Below the pieces are notes generated by a model, which worked only from the letters and a program-made list of their open reading frames with translations, had not been told where the DNA came from and searched no databases. Below are positions 7,998 to 16,171 of a stretch of DNA of 64,000 bases, piece after piece. Each line of letters starts with the position of its first letter. Within the stretch, counting starts at the first letter, position 1. Made by a program: the position numbers and the translations under genes. The stretch comes from UBA6115 sp012514225 (GTDB lineage Bacteria; Bacillota; Clostridia; Christensenellales; Aristaeellaceae): assembly GCA_036756425.1 (NCBI GenBank), contig DAIOLC010000001.1, forward strand, positions 62,001-126,000. The letters run 5' to 3'.

Positions 7998-8840
7998 TTA
8001 TCTTTTTTCCAGTCGCTTGAGAATCAGCGCGAGGTAGTCGGGTACGACGTCGTACCCGGAGGCGTACAGCATCCGCGTGCCCACCGCGTCCTCCACCTCG
8101 TTGAACAGCAGCTGCCCCCGGTGCAGGATAAAATCGACGCCCGCCAGGCCAAAATCGAAGGCCCCGGCGATGTCGCGCACCCACTTCTCCTCCGCGGCGC
8201 GCAGCGTCCAGGGGACCGCGTCCCCGCCTTGGTTGAGGTTGCTGCGGAAATCATGGTCAGAGCGGCGCATCATCACGCGGACGATTTCCTTTCCCAGCAC
8301 ATAGGCGCGCACGTCCTTCCCCGGCGTGTCCGACATCGGCTGCGCCAGCGCCCCGTCCGGTCGGATGGCAGCCAGGGCTGCGCGGAAGGAGGGGCCGTCG
8401 TCCGCGCGGTACACCTGCCGGCCGCCGGAGCCGTGGGCGGATTTGACGACGACCGGGTAGGGGAAGGGGGAATCCGTTTCGTCCCCCTGCAAAAACACGG
8501 TATCCATCATCGGCGCAAGGCCGGACAGCGTCAGGTGCGTCAGCCGCTTGTCGTTGCAGACGCGGGCGACGCGGGAACCGTTGAACGCGGGTACGCCCAG
8601 GCGCTCGAATTGCTCCGTCAGTAGCGGGCGGTTCAGGCGCATCACGCAGGCGTCCGGCAGGGGATGCCCGTCCAGGTGCCGGATGACAGGCGCGCCGTCT
8701 TCGATGCCGGTTTGCAGCCGGTCCGCGGTCACCAGCCAAAGGGGAACGCCCCGGGCTCGGGCCGCGTCCTCCCAGCGGTCGATAAAGAAGCGGTTGCGCG
8801 CCACTTCCCCGGGCTCGTAGACCAGCCACAGGCCTTTCAC
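7998..8840 (-). CDS. ATP-grasp (RimK-like) ligase, second of a coupled pair
   Basis: This 280-aa protein has an ATP-grasp fold: VVVKSAHGSGGRQVY (nucleotide-binding Lys and glycine-rich loop) and FGLAGVDFILHRGQLLFNEVED (Mg/ATP-binding acidic residues, split FGLAGVDFILH and RGQLLFNEVED). The family makes peptide-like bonds by activating a carboxylate with ATP. Start is GTG 8840, sharing bases with the TGA stop of the preceding paralogue (GTGA), so translation is coupled. The end EVEDAVGTRMLY differs from the EVNSNAHF of its partner, so the two probably have different substrates. No precursor peptide or peptidase is adjacent. Substrate unknown. Confidence 0.75.
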   Translation of the reverse strand: MKGLWLVYEPGEVARNRFFIDRWEDAARARGVPLWLVTADRLQTGIEDGAPVIRHLDGHPLPDACVMRLNRPLLTEQFERLGVPAFNGSRVARVCNDKRLTHLTLSGLAPMMDTVFLQGDETDSPFPYPVVVKSAHGSGGRQVYRADDGPSFRAALAAIRPDGALAQPMSDTPGKDVRAYVLGKEIVRVMMRRSDHDFRSNLNQGGDAVPWTLRAAEEKWVRDIAGAFDFGLAGVDFILHRGQLLFNEVEDAVGTRMLYASGYDVVPDYLALILKRLEKR

Positions 8841-9694
8841 GGGCGTACCTTCAGCAGCCGGACGATGTCGTCGGCCGGGTTGACGCCGGTGGCCTGCATG
8901 AGGCCCAGGAAATGCGCGTTGGAGTTGACCTCGCATACAAGAGGCCCCGCTTTTGAGGGCAGCAGGTCCACCCCGGCGAAATCCGCCCCGCAGGCCAGAC
9001 AGGCCGCGACAGCGAGCGCCGCCTCCTCCGGGGAGGGGCGGTATGCGATGGCGACCCCGCCGTGTTCCAGGTTCGCCCGGAAATCCCCGCTGCGGTTCAC
9101 CCGCTCCATGGAGGCGACCGCGCGCCTGCCCACGACGTAGATTCTCAGGTCCCGCCCCGCGGTCTCGCGGACAAAGCGCTGGAACAGCAAGGGCTTGTCG
9201 CCGGCGTTTTCAATGATGCCCCGCAGCTGTTCCATGGATTCCGCCAGATAAACCTGGCGGCCGAAGGAGCCCTGCCCCTCCTTGACGACCAGCGGGAAGC
9301 CCAGCCTGCCGGCGACCTCGTTGAGGAAATCCATCCCGCCGTAGCCGACGCCCTCGTAGCTTTTGGGGCACAGAAGCGTTTCCGGCTGCGGGAGGCCCGC
9401 CCGCTCCAATAACAGCGTGGTGGCGGTCTTGTCATCGCAGGCGGCAATCGCGCGGGAGGAATTGAACAGGCGGACCCCGGCGGCTTCCATGCGCTGTGCC
9501 AGGCGGACGTCCTTGTCAAAGAACAGCGCGCAGGCTGGCGGGTCGCCGAGGCTTGCGGGCCCGACAAAGGCGTCGTTCTTCACCGGCTTGAGCCGGACGC
9601 CGGCGCGCCGCGCCGCCGATAGCAGTTCCTCCTCCATGCGCCGGAAGGACTCCGCGCGCAGGAAGGCGTTGGTCACCAGCCATGCTTGTTCCAT
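8837..9694 (-). CDS. RimK-like ATP-grasp ligase, first of a coupled pair
   Basis: This 285-aa protein has the RimK signatures VVKEGQGSFGRQVYL, FRANLEHGGVAI and AGVDLLPSKAGPLVCEVNSNAHF (split AGVDLLPSKAG and PLVCEVNSNAHF). The NSN motif is typical of amino-acid-adding RimK/CofF/LysX-type enzymes. The start at 9694 is chosen for its SD (GGAGGG, 5 nt). About 30 nt upstream a TAAGAT -10-like element is present without a clear -35. It is the first gene of a two-gene operon with an ATP-grasp paralogue. The window holds no obvious substrate such as a leader peptide, LysW carrier or ribosomal protein, so the reaction is unknown. Confidence 0.75.
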   Translation of the reverse strand: MEQAWLVTNAFLRAESFRRMEEELLSAARRAGVRLKPVKNDAFVGPASLGDPPACALFFDKDVRLAQRMEAAGVRLFNSSRAIAACDDKTATTLLLERAGLPQPETLLCPKSYEGVGYGGMDFLNEVAGRLGFPLVVKEGQGSFGRQVYLAESMEQLRGIIENAGDKPLLFQRFVRETAGRDLRIYVVGRRAVASMERVNRSGDFRANLEHGGVAIAYRPSPEEAALAVAACLACGADFAGVDLLPSKAGPLVCEVNSNAHFLGLMQATGVNPADDIVRLLKVRP

Positions 9695-9803
9695 CGTTGC
9701 CCTCCGCAGAGCGTATCTTAACACTCCCGGGCTGAAAATACACCCGTCACAAATCGCCGGTCACCGGCAAATGGGATAAGGTGCGAAAGCGCTTGCCGTA
9801 TGC

Positions 9804-9809
9804 TATAAT
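9804..9809 (+). promoter_or_regulatory. Extended -10 (TGCTATAAT) of the mgtC-like gene
   Basis: TATAAT preceded by TGC, 24 nt upstream of the GTG start at 9833. No good -35 at standard spacing, as expected for an extended -10 promoter. Confidence 0.6.
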
Positions 9810-9832
9810 CCACCGATACGGAGGGGAAAACC

Positions 9833-10552
9833 GTGGAGATATTGATTCAGGCGGCGGAATTTACCTGGTACGAGGTGCTCATCCGGCTGACCGCAGCCGT
9901 GGCCGTGGGCAGCATCATCGGCATTGAGCGGGAATACAAGAACCGCCCCGCGGGCATGCGGACGCACAGCCTGGTGTGCCTGGGCGCCGCGCTGGTGGCG
10001 GTCCTGGAAGGCCTGCTGGTCGAGTCCCAGCTCGCCGTCACCGGCAACGTGCCCGTCGCCATCTCCATCGGCCGCATCTCGGCCCAGGTCATCAGCGGCA
10101 TCGGCTTTCTGGGCGCCGGTACCATCTTCATCGCGCAGAAGAAAATCTCCGGACTGACGACGGCCGCCAGCCTGTGGAACGTCGCCTGCCTGGGCCTGCT
10201 CATCGGCTTTGGCTATTACTGGCTGGCGGTCATCATCTGCGGCTTCATCATGCTGGTGCTCGTCGTCCTGGCGCGCATCATCAAGGTCAACACGGTCAAG
10301 CGCGTCGAAATCCGCTTCACCAACCGCCGCACCGCCCTGCCCTACATCAACGAGTACTTCCAGAAAAACGGCATCCAGGTGCTGGACATGGACTTCCACA
10401 TCGAGCACATCCCGCAGAAGGACAAGCCGGACGAGAACCTCTATACCAACCTCTACACCCTTCACCTGCCCTCCGACCTCCATTTTACCGACATGGTCAG
10501 CAAGCTGTCCGAGAACACGGACATCCAGACGGTCCGGACCCGGAACGTCTGA
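9833..10552 (+). CDS. MgtC/SapB family membrane protein
   Basis: This 239-aa protein has four to five N-terminal transmembrane helices with the MgtC signature IGIEREYKNRPAGMRTHSLVC followed by GIGFLGAGTIF, and a C-terminal cytoplasmic ACT-like region (about residues 150-239). MgtC-family proteins take part in Mg2+ homeostasis and, in pathogens, modulate F1Fo ATPase. In commensals the role is not defined. Starts at GTG 9833 with SD GGAGGGG. Monocistronic, ended by a perfect hairpin at 10569-10590. Confidence 0.9.
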   Translation: MEILIQAAEFTWYEVLIRLTAAVAVGSIIGIEREYKNRPAGMRTHSLVCLGAALVAVLEGLLVESQLAVTGNVPVAISIGRISAQVISGIGFLGAGTIFIAQKKISGLTTAASLWNVACLGLLIGFGYYWLAVIICGFIMLVLVVLARIIKVNTVKRVEIRFTNRRTALPYINEYFQKNGIQVLDMDFHIEHIPQKDKPDENLYTNLYTLHLPSDLHFTDMVSKLSENTDIQTVRTRNV

Positions 10553-10568
10553 CGGGCGCTTTATTCGG

Positions 10569-10594
10569 AAGAGCGGGTCGACCCGCTCTTTTTA
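10569..10594 (+). terminator. Terminator between convergent genes
   Basis: A perfect 22-nt palindrome (arms AAGAGCGGGTC/GACCCGCTCTT) is followed by TTTT on the plus strand. It lies between mgtC and the convergent kinase gene and may serve both. Confidence 0.85.
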
Positions 10595-10608
10595 ATTCCG
10601 CAAATGGC

Positions 10609-12255
10609 CTACAGGTACAATGTATTCCCGCCGATAAACTCCCTCAGGATGCTCAGCGGCGGAATCTCGTTGAAGACGTCGGGGTCCACCGGCAGCATGT
10701 AGTTGAGGATTTTCAGGATGCGGTTGCATTTGAGAAAGTGCGGGCTGTTGCGCGGCACCTGGTTGAGGATGTCGAAGGACATGGTCTTGAGGATGGGCAG
10801 CTCGTAGTGCAGCGCGGAGTTGAACACGATGTCGGCCTGCTCCTGGTAGGGGAAAATCCATCTTTCCTCGCCGCGTCTCACGCTGTCCCACATCGCCAGG
10901 GTTTTGATGGGCGGCGTGTTGCGGAACTGGTAATCGCGCACGATGCGCCGCAGCAGCCGCGCGTCGGTGGTCCGGATGCGGTTGTGGCGGTCCAGGTTCA
11001 GGGTGGTCAGCTGGCTGATGTAGATGCGGCACAGCAGCCGCTTTTCAAAGGGTTCGTGCAGCAGGGGGTTGAGCCCATGGATGCCTTCGATGATCAGCGG
11101 CGTGGAAGCATCGATTTGCACCGTTTCCCAGGTTTCCCTTCGCCGCTTGGTGGTGAAGTCGAAGCGGGGCATCGGCGTTTCCCGCCCGGACAGCAGGCTC
11201 TGGATGCTTTCCTGCAGCAGGGGAACGTCCAGGGCGCTGATGGCTTCCAGGTCGGGGTATCCATCCGGCTCCAGGGGGATGTCATCGCGGTTCAGATAGA
11301 AGTCGTCCATGGAGATGATGAGCGGGTTGAGCCCGTTGACCCGCAGGTGGATGCTCAGGCGGTTGGCGAAGGTGGTCTTGCCGCTGGAGGAGGGCCCGGC
11401 GATAAAGATGGCACGCGCGCCGCGGTTGACGATGTCCTCCGCGATTTCGGACAGGGACTTGCTGTGGAAGGCCTCGTTCACGCGGATGAAGTCCCGCAGG
11501 CCGTCCTTGGCAATCAGGTCGTTGAGCGCGGCGGCGGTGGAGCACTGCAGCACCTTGCACCAATAGTTGGACTGGGCGAACACCGTCATGTGCTTGGGCA
11601 GGCTCAGGTATTCCGACTCCTTTTCCGGGTTGTCCCGGTCGGGCAGCAGGATCACGAAGCCGGGCGCGCGCATCCGCAGGGCGAAGACGGACAGCGGCCC
11701 GGTGGAGGGCAGCATCGCGCCGTAGAAATACTCCGACACCTCGCCGCAGGTATAAATATCGAAAAAGTCATAGGGCCGGTACTCCAGGAGCCTGGCTTTG
11801 TCCTCGTCTCCCTCCCGGCGGAAATGCTCGATGGCCTGCTCCCGGCTCCAGCGGCTCTTTACGAAGGGCTGGTCCCTGGACACGATGTCCTTCATCATGC
11901 CCTCCAGCGCCTCCACGTCCGCGCGGGTCATCCGCAGGCCTTCCAGCTCGATGTACACGCCTTGGCCGATGGAATGCTCAACGCGCACCGGGTAGTCCGG
12001 GAACAGCTCCTTCGCCGCGATGAGCAGCACGAAGCGCAGCGAGCGCTCGTAAATCCTGCGCCCCTCCTCGTCCTGGTAGTAAATCGGGGTGAGCTCGGCG
12101 TCCGTGGCCACCGTGTCCCCCAGTTCCAGCACCGCCCCCTCGTGGAAGCAGGCCAGCACGCCCGGCGCCGTCTCCGGCAGCATCGCGCGGACAATCGCGC
12201 CCACGGTCACAGGGGCGTCAAACGACAGGGTTCTGCCTGAAAGGGTGATGGTCAT
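10609..12255 (-). CDS. TGS-domain nucleoside (uridine) kinase-like protein
   Basis: This 548-aa protein has an N-terminal ubiquitin-like TGS/threonyl-tRNA-synthetase-like region, then a P-loop kinase domain in the second half: FIAGPSSSGKTTFANRL (Walker A) and ISMDDFYLNRDDIP (uridine-kinase DDFY motif), with IIEGIHGLNPLL as the third motif. This architecture is common in Clostridia and is annotated as uridine kinase or nucleoside kinase; the true substrate is not established. It starts at ATG 12255, overlapping the exonuclease stop (ATGA), and ends the surE-baiN-exonuclease-kinase operon. Confidence 0.85.
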   Translation of the reverse strand: MTITLSGRTLSFDAPVTVGAIVRAMLPETAPGVLACFHEGAVLELGDTVATDAELTPIYYQDEEGRRIYERSLRFVLLIAAKELFPDYPVRVEHSIGQGVYIELEGLRMTRADVEALEGMMKDIVSRDQPFVKSRWSREQAIEHFRREGDEDKARLLEYRPYDFFDIYTCGEVSEYFYGAMLPSTGPLSVFALRMRAPGFVILLPDRDNPEKESEYLSLPKHMTVFAQSNYWCKVLQCSTAAALNDLIAKDGLRDFIRVNEAFHSKSLSEIAEDIVNRGARAIFIAGPSSSGKTTFANRLSIHLRVNGLNPLIISMDDFYLNRDDIPLEPDGYPDLEAISALDVPLLQESIQSLLSGRETPMPRFDFTTKRRRETWETVQIDASTPLIIEGIHGLNPLLHEPFEKRLLCRIYISQLTTLNLDRHNRIRTTDARLLRRIVRDYQFRNTPPIKTLAMWDSVRRGEERWIFPYQEQADIVFNSALHYELPILKTMSFDILNQVPRNSPHFLKCNRILKILNYMLPVDPDVFNEIPPLSILREFIGGNTLYL

Positions 12256-13202
12256 GCGGAGGCTTCCTTTCCGTTTTGCTGCTTTACCTTCTGCGCCCAC
12301 TGCAGGTGCTTGGTCTTGACATAGGCGGGGCTTTGCTGGTCGGACAGCGCGGCGCGCCTTAAGACGCGGCGCTTGCCCTGCGCGTCGGTTTCAACCGCGA
12401 GGTCGACGAAGACCAGCCCGTGGTCCGGGCAGTCCGCCAGCGCGCGCCAGGTCTGGTCGCGCATCGGGGCATAGCCTTCCGGGACGGCCATGCGCCGGCC
12501 GCAGGCCGGGCAGTTCGGGTTTTTGGCAGGCAGGCTGCCGATGGCCTGGCTGAGGCTGTCAAAGCGAAGCACGTCGGCCATCCCGTCCCGCTTCTCCTTC
12601 GCCGGGGTCAGGGCACGGGCCTTCTGCGGGTGCTCCAGCGCGGCCTGCGCGTCCGGAAAACGCTGGAAAACCAGCGCCGTATAATAGGCGTCGTCCACCG
12701 CGCTGTGGAAGGGATGCTCCATGCTGGCCTCGATGCCGTGCCGCTTCATCGCGCTTTGCAGGCCCGCGCGGTTCTTGCCCGTCTCCTCCAGCGCACCGTA
12801 CAGTTTCTGCAGGTCGTACACCGGCGGCATTTCCCGGCCCTCGCCAAGGTAAAAGCCCAGGTTCTGCTGGAACACCGAAATGTCGTCGCAGCCCCAGGTC
12901 ATCAGCCGGAAATCCTCCCCGCACCAGGAGACAAAGCGGCCGAAGGCTTCCTCGAAACCCGGCGCGCCGTACAGGTCTTCCTGCAGGATGCCGGTGATGC
13001 GCGAGATGCGCGGGTGCAGTTTCTTGTAGCATCCCGGCGCGATGAACTGGTTGAAGGAGCCCACCATCCGACGCTGCTCGTCGAGCTTGACGGCGCCGAT
13101 CTGAATCAGGTCGAACATCAGTTTTCCGCCGGTCCGCTTGAACTGGGGGCTGCGGTGGGACAGGGGCTGGTTCCATTCCAGGTCCATCACGATGTAGTGC
13201 AC
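12252..13202 (-). CDS. DEDDh-type 3'-5' exonuclease with C-terminal zinc-ribbon-like tail
   Basis: The N-terminal 190 residues form an RNase T/DnaQ-like exonuclease: VMDLEWNQ (Exo I, DxE), LMTWGCDDISVFQQN (Exo II) and HSAVDDAYYTALVF (Exo III, HxxxxD). Similar proteins are annotated KapD-like or inhibitor-of-KinA-like exonucleases. The C-terminal 100 residues contain CPACGRRM and CPDHGLVF, a possible zinc ribbon. Downstream translation is coupled through ATGA. Substrate (DNA or RNA) unknown. Confidence 0.8.
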   Translation of the reverse strand: MHYIVMDLEWNQPLSHRSPQFKRTGGKLMFDLIQIGAVKLDEQRRMVGSFNQFIAPGCYKKLHPRISRITGILQEDLYGAPGFEEAFGRFVSWCGEDFRLMTWGCDDISVFQQNLGFYLGEGREMPPVYDLQKLYGALEETGKNRAGLQSAMKRHGIEASMEHPFHSAVDDAYYTALVFQRFPDAQAALEHPQKARALTPAKEKRDGMADVLRFDSLSQAIGSLPAKNPNCPACGRRMAVPEGYAPMRDQTWRALADCPDHGLVFVDLAVETDAQGKRRVLRRAALSDQQSPAYVKTKHLQWAQKVKQQNGKEASA

Positions 13203-13214
13203 GGCGTTCTCCGT

Positions 13215-14465
13215 TCAGTTGTTTTCAAGTGCGTACAGGGCGGCCGCGTGGCCGGCCAGGGCGCCCGTCGCAAAGGCGATGTGCAGGTTGAACCCGCCCG
13301 TCATCGCGTCCACGTCCAGCACCTCGCCCGCGAAGTAGAGGCCCCGTATGAGCCGGGAGGACATGGTGGAGGGGCTGACCTGCCTGACGGACACGCCCCC
13401 GCGGGTGACCACCGCCTCCGAAAAGGGCCGCAGGCCGGCGATGTGGACGGGCAGCCGCTTCATCAGCCCCAGCAGGGCGTCCCGCTGCGGGGCGGTCACC
13501 TGGCTCATCACGGTCATCCCGTCGACCCCGGCGATGCCGGGAAACAGTGCGGCCAGGCTGGAGGGCAGGTAGGCGGTCAGCGCGCCGGCCAGCCGGCGCC
13601 GGCCGTTCCCCGCCGCGTCCTTTTGGAACCGCGCCTTCAGCGTCGCCGCGTCAAGGGCCGGTTTCAGGTCGATGAAGGCCTGCGCCTGCCCCGCGTCCGT
13701 CCCGGAGAGCAGGCTGCTGAGCGTCAGCGCCAGGGGCCCCGATATCCCGTAGTGCGTAAACAGCAGCTCGCCCTGCTCCCGGTAGCGCCCCTTGCCCGGC
13801 CAGGCAGCGGACAGCGCCACGTTCTTGAGCGTCAGGCCCTGCGCCTCCCGCATCCAGGCGTCACTCGTCACAAGGCCTGTCAGGGAGGGGGAGCGGGGGG
13901 TCACCTCGTGCCCGGCCTGCTCCGCGAAGCGGTAGCCGTCCCCGGTGGAACCCGTCAGCGGGTAGGAAAGACCCCCGGTCGCGACCACGACGGCCCTGGC
14001 GCGGATTTCCGCGCCGCTGTCCAGACGCGCGCCCAGCGCGGAACCCTGCTCCGTCATGAGGGATGAGACGCCGGCGCCCAGCCGGACGTCCGCGCCCGCC
14101 AGGCCTCCCGACAGCGCGCGGGTTACGTCGGAGGCCTTCTGGCTCTCTGGGAAGACGCGGTTCCCGCGCTCGGCCACCGTGGGGCAGCCCAGCCTTTTCA
14201 GCCAGTCCACCAAATCCGCGGGGCTCAGGAAATCCAGCGCGGCGTTTAAAAACCGGGGGTTGCGCGGCACCTGCTCCAGGAAGGCGTCCCGGCCGCACAG
14301 ATTGGTCACGTTGCAGCGCCCCTTGCCGGTGATATACAGTTTTTTGCCCAGCTTTTCGTTGCGCTCAAGCAGCGTGACCCGTGCCCCGGCAGCCAGCGCG
14401 GACAGCGCCGCCGCCATCCCGGCGGGCCCGCCGCCGACGACGAGGACCTCAGTCGTTGAGGACAT
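13215..14465 (-). CDS. HI0933/BaiN-family flavoprotein (FAD-dependent oxidoreductase)
   Basis: This 416-aa protein begins with a Rossmann dinucleotide fold, VLVVGGGPAGMAAALSA, then LLERNEKLGKKLYITGKGR and CNVTN, the hallmark of the HI0933/YhiN family. The C-terminal GGFNLHIAFATG helix closes the FAD site. Family members include BaiN, a bile-acid 7-dehydroxylation-linked reductase, but most have no proven role. Its start overlaps the surE end by 17 bp. No bile-acid genes are nearby, so a bile-acid function should not be assumed. Confidence 0.85.
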   Translation of the reverse strand: MSSTTEVLVVGGGPAGMAAALSALAAGARVTLLERNEKLGKKLYITGKGRCNVTNLCGRDAFLEQVPRNPRFLNAALDFLSPADLVDWLKRLGCPTVAERGNRVFPESQKASDVTRALSGGLAGADVRLGAGVSSLMTEQGSALGARLDSGAEIRARAVVVATGGLSYPLTGSTGDGYRFAEQAGHEVTPRSPSLTGLVTSDAWMREAQGLTLKNVALSAAWPGKGRYREQGELLFTHYGISGPLALTLSSLLSGTDAGQAQAFIDLKPALDAATLKARFQKDAAGNGRRRLAGALTAYLPSSLAALFPGIAGVDGMTVMSQVTAPQRDALLGLMKRLPVHIAGLRPFSEAVVTRGGVSVRQVSPSTMSSRLIRGLYFAGEVLDVDAMTGGFNLHIAFATGALAGHAAALYALENN

Positions 14466-15210
14466 GTTCCAGGGCGGGATAATACAGCTGATTGTTGTCC
14501 ATGAACCCGCCCACGAAGGTGACGGTCATGTGCCCGGCGCGCAGCGCCTGGATGTCGGAGCCGTCCTCCGGCTCCTCGATGACGATGCCGTCCTTGATCC
14601 AGAAATACTTCTGGCCGCGCGGGTTCACGCGCTCGACGTACTCGTCCAGGTAAAAGCTCTGGCTGATGGGCACGATGCGCGCGGGTTTGACCTGGCTGCG
14701 CGGCAGGGCGGGGGCGTTGAGGTTGCAGAATGTCAGCCGGGGCATGGGGCGCTTCATGATGTAGTCCATCAGCATCATCGCGTGTTCCGCCAGCATCCTG
14801 CGCATGTCCTCGTCCGCGCCTGTCTGGATGGACACGGCCATGCTGGGCAGGTAGAGCATCGAGGCTTCGCGCGCGGCGGCGGCCGTGCCGGAATAGAACA
14901 GGTCCGTCCCCAGGTTGACCCCGTCGTTGATGCCGGAAAGGCAAAAGTCGAAGGGTTCGTCGCTGACCCGGCGCCCAATCCGCACGCAGTCCACCGGCGT
15001 GCCGCCCACGGCGTAGGCCTTGAACCGCGGGTCCATCTCCATCTCTGTCACCAGCAGCATCTCGTTGATGGTCAGCCGGTGCCCGGTCGCACTCTGCTGG
15101 TTGGCGGGCGCGGCGACCACGACGCTGTGCCCGGCCTCGGCGGCCACCTTGGCAAGCGTCTGGATGCCCGGCGCGAAAATGCCGTCGTCGTTGGTAATCA
15201 AAACACGCAT
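14449..15210 (-). CDS. surE: 5'/3'-nucleotidase SurE
   Basis: This 253-aa metal-dependent phosphatase removes phosphate from nucleoside monophosphates. The start MRVLITNDDGIFAPGI carries the paired Asp metal ligands; GGTPVDCVRIG and SGINDGVNLGTDLFYSGT are the other SurE motifs. SD AAGGAG precedes ATG 15210. It is the first gene of a four-gene minus-strand operon. Upstream, an inverted repeat GGTATCC/GGATACC (15278-15304) overlaps the likely promoter. Confidence 0.92.
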   Translation of the reverse strand: MRVLITNDDGIFAPGIQTLAKVAAEAGHSVVVAAPANQQSATGHRLTINEMLLVTEMEMDPRFKAYAVGGTPVDCVRIGRRVSDEPFDFCLSGINDGVNLGTDLFYSGTAAAAREASMLYLPSMAVSIQTGADEDMRRMLAEHAMMLMDYIMKRPMPRLTFCNLNAPALPRSQVKPARIVPISQSFYLDEYVERVNPRGQKYFWIKDGIVIEEPEDGSDIQALRAGHMTVTFVGGFMDNNQLYYPALEHVLND

Positions 15211-15277
15211 TCGGGAACTCCTTCGTTCGGGGCGGAACCGCGGATACCCAACGGATTTCCGGCGGTTCCCCCAGATT

Positions 15278-15304
15278 GGTATCCTACCATACAAAAAGGA
15301 TACC
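15278..15304. promoter_or_regulatory. Inverted repeat in the surE/traX divergent region
   Basis: Perfect 7-bp arms, GGTATCC (15278-15284) and GGATACC (15298-15304), are separated by 13 nt, with a further GGATACC at 15242-15248. The spacing of about two helical turns would suit a dimeric repressor, but no regulator is encoded nearby. Confidence 0.4.
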
Positions 15305-15326
15305 CGGCAAGGCGCGGCCGTAGCGC

Positions 15327-15355
15327 TTGCAAGCCCGCACCGGGCGAATTATACT
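15327..15355 (+). promoter_or_regulatory. Promoter of the traX-SBP-GHMP kinase operon
   Basis: TTGCAA (15327-15332), 17 nt, TATACT (15350-15355). The predicted transcription start near 15362 lies only a few bases before the first possible ATG. Confidence 0.7.
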
Positions 15356-15364
15356 GCGCAGGAG

Positions 15365-16171
15365 ATGAATGAATTGAACGCACGGTCGCCCGCCCCGGCC
15401 AGGCCGAACCGGGACCAGTCCCTGCTCAAGCTGGTCGCCATCCTCACGATGATCGTCGATCACGTGGGCGTGGTTTTCTTCCCCTCCGTCACCCTGCTGC
15501 GCGTCATCGGCCGCATCGCCTTCCCCCTGTTCGCCTGGGGCGTCGCCGTCGGCGCGGAAAAAACACGGGATTGGCGGCTTTACGCCCTGCGGCTTCTGCT
15601 CATGGCGGTCGTTTCCCAGCCCTTTTACATGCTGGCGCTGTCCCACAACCTGATGGAGTTCAACGTCATGGCTACGCTGCTGCTTGGGCTTCTGGCCATC
15701 CAGGGCGTGCGCCTGAAGTGGTACGGCAGCCAGGTGTGGGGGCCTGCCCTGTGCCTGCTGCTGGCGTCGGCCTTCCGGATGGACTATGGCTGGCGGGGCG
15801 TGCTGCTCATCCTGCTGATGTATTTCGCAAGGGACAGCCGGGGCGGGCTCGCCGCGCTGATGGTCGCCTTCTGCCTGTACTGGGGCGGGGGCAGCTCCGT
15901 GTTCCCGCGGGTGGAGCTCATCCAGCCCGCGGACTCGCCCTTCGCGCGGTTTAACGGAGCCGTCAACGAGTTTCTGGGTCTGTTCAAACTGCAGTCCCTG
16001 GCCGTCCTGGCGCTGCCGCTGATGCTCATCGACACCCACAGCGGCTACCGCATGCCCAAATGGCTGGGCTACGCCGCCTATCCGGGCCACCTGCTGCTGC
16101 TGTGGCTGCTGGACCTCGCCCTGCAGGGCAGGCTGGCGTATACCTTGCTTCATCCGGAGGTTTGGTTTTGA
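15365..16171 (+). CDS. TraX-family membrane acyltransferase
   Basis: This 268-aa polytopic protein has about eight transmembrane segments. It opens with the TraX signature LLKLVAILTMIVDHVGVVFF, ends with a GYAAYPGHLLLLWLL segment, and has IGRIAFPLFAWGVAVG in between. TraX of plasmid F acetylates pilin; chromosomal homologues are thought to O-acylate surface molecules. ATG 15365 abuts AGGAG, so TTG 15374, nine nt from that SD, is an alternative start. The TGA stop overlaps the TTG start of the next gene (TTGA), indicating coupled translation with a solute-binding protein. Confidence 0.8.
   Translation: MNELNARSPAPARPNRDQSLLKLVAILTMIVDHVGVVFFPSVTLLRVIGRIAFPLFAWGVAVGAEKTRDWRLYALRLLLMAVVSQPFYMLALSHNLMEFNVMATLLLGLLAIQGVRLKWYGSQVWGPALCLLLASAFRMDYGWRGVLLILLMYFARDSRGGLAALMVAFCLYWGGGSSVFPRVELIQPADSPFARFNGAVNEFLGLFKLQSLAVLALPLMLIDTHSGYRMPKWLGYAAYPGHLLLLWLLDLALQGRLAYTLLHPEVWF

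Noticed and set aside
4549..8184. Continuous 1211-codon minus-strand frame upstream of the CotH protein
   Set aside because: The first 173 codons run through the smr gene and its promoter in another frame; the true start at 7665 has a strong SD and a membrane anchor right after it.
9976..12240. 754-codon plus-strand frame overlapping mgtC and the TGS-kinase gene
   Set aside because: It crosses a terminator and two real genes on opposite strands; composition is that of a shadow frame.
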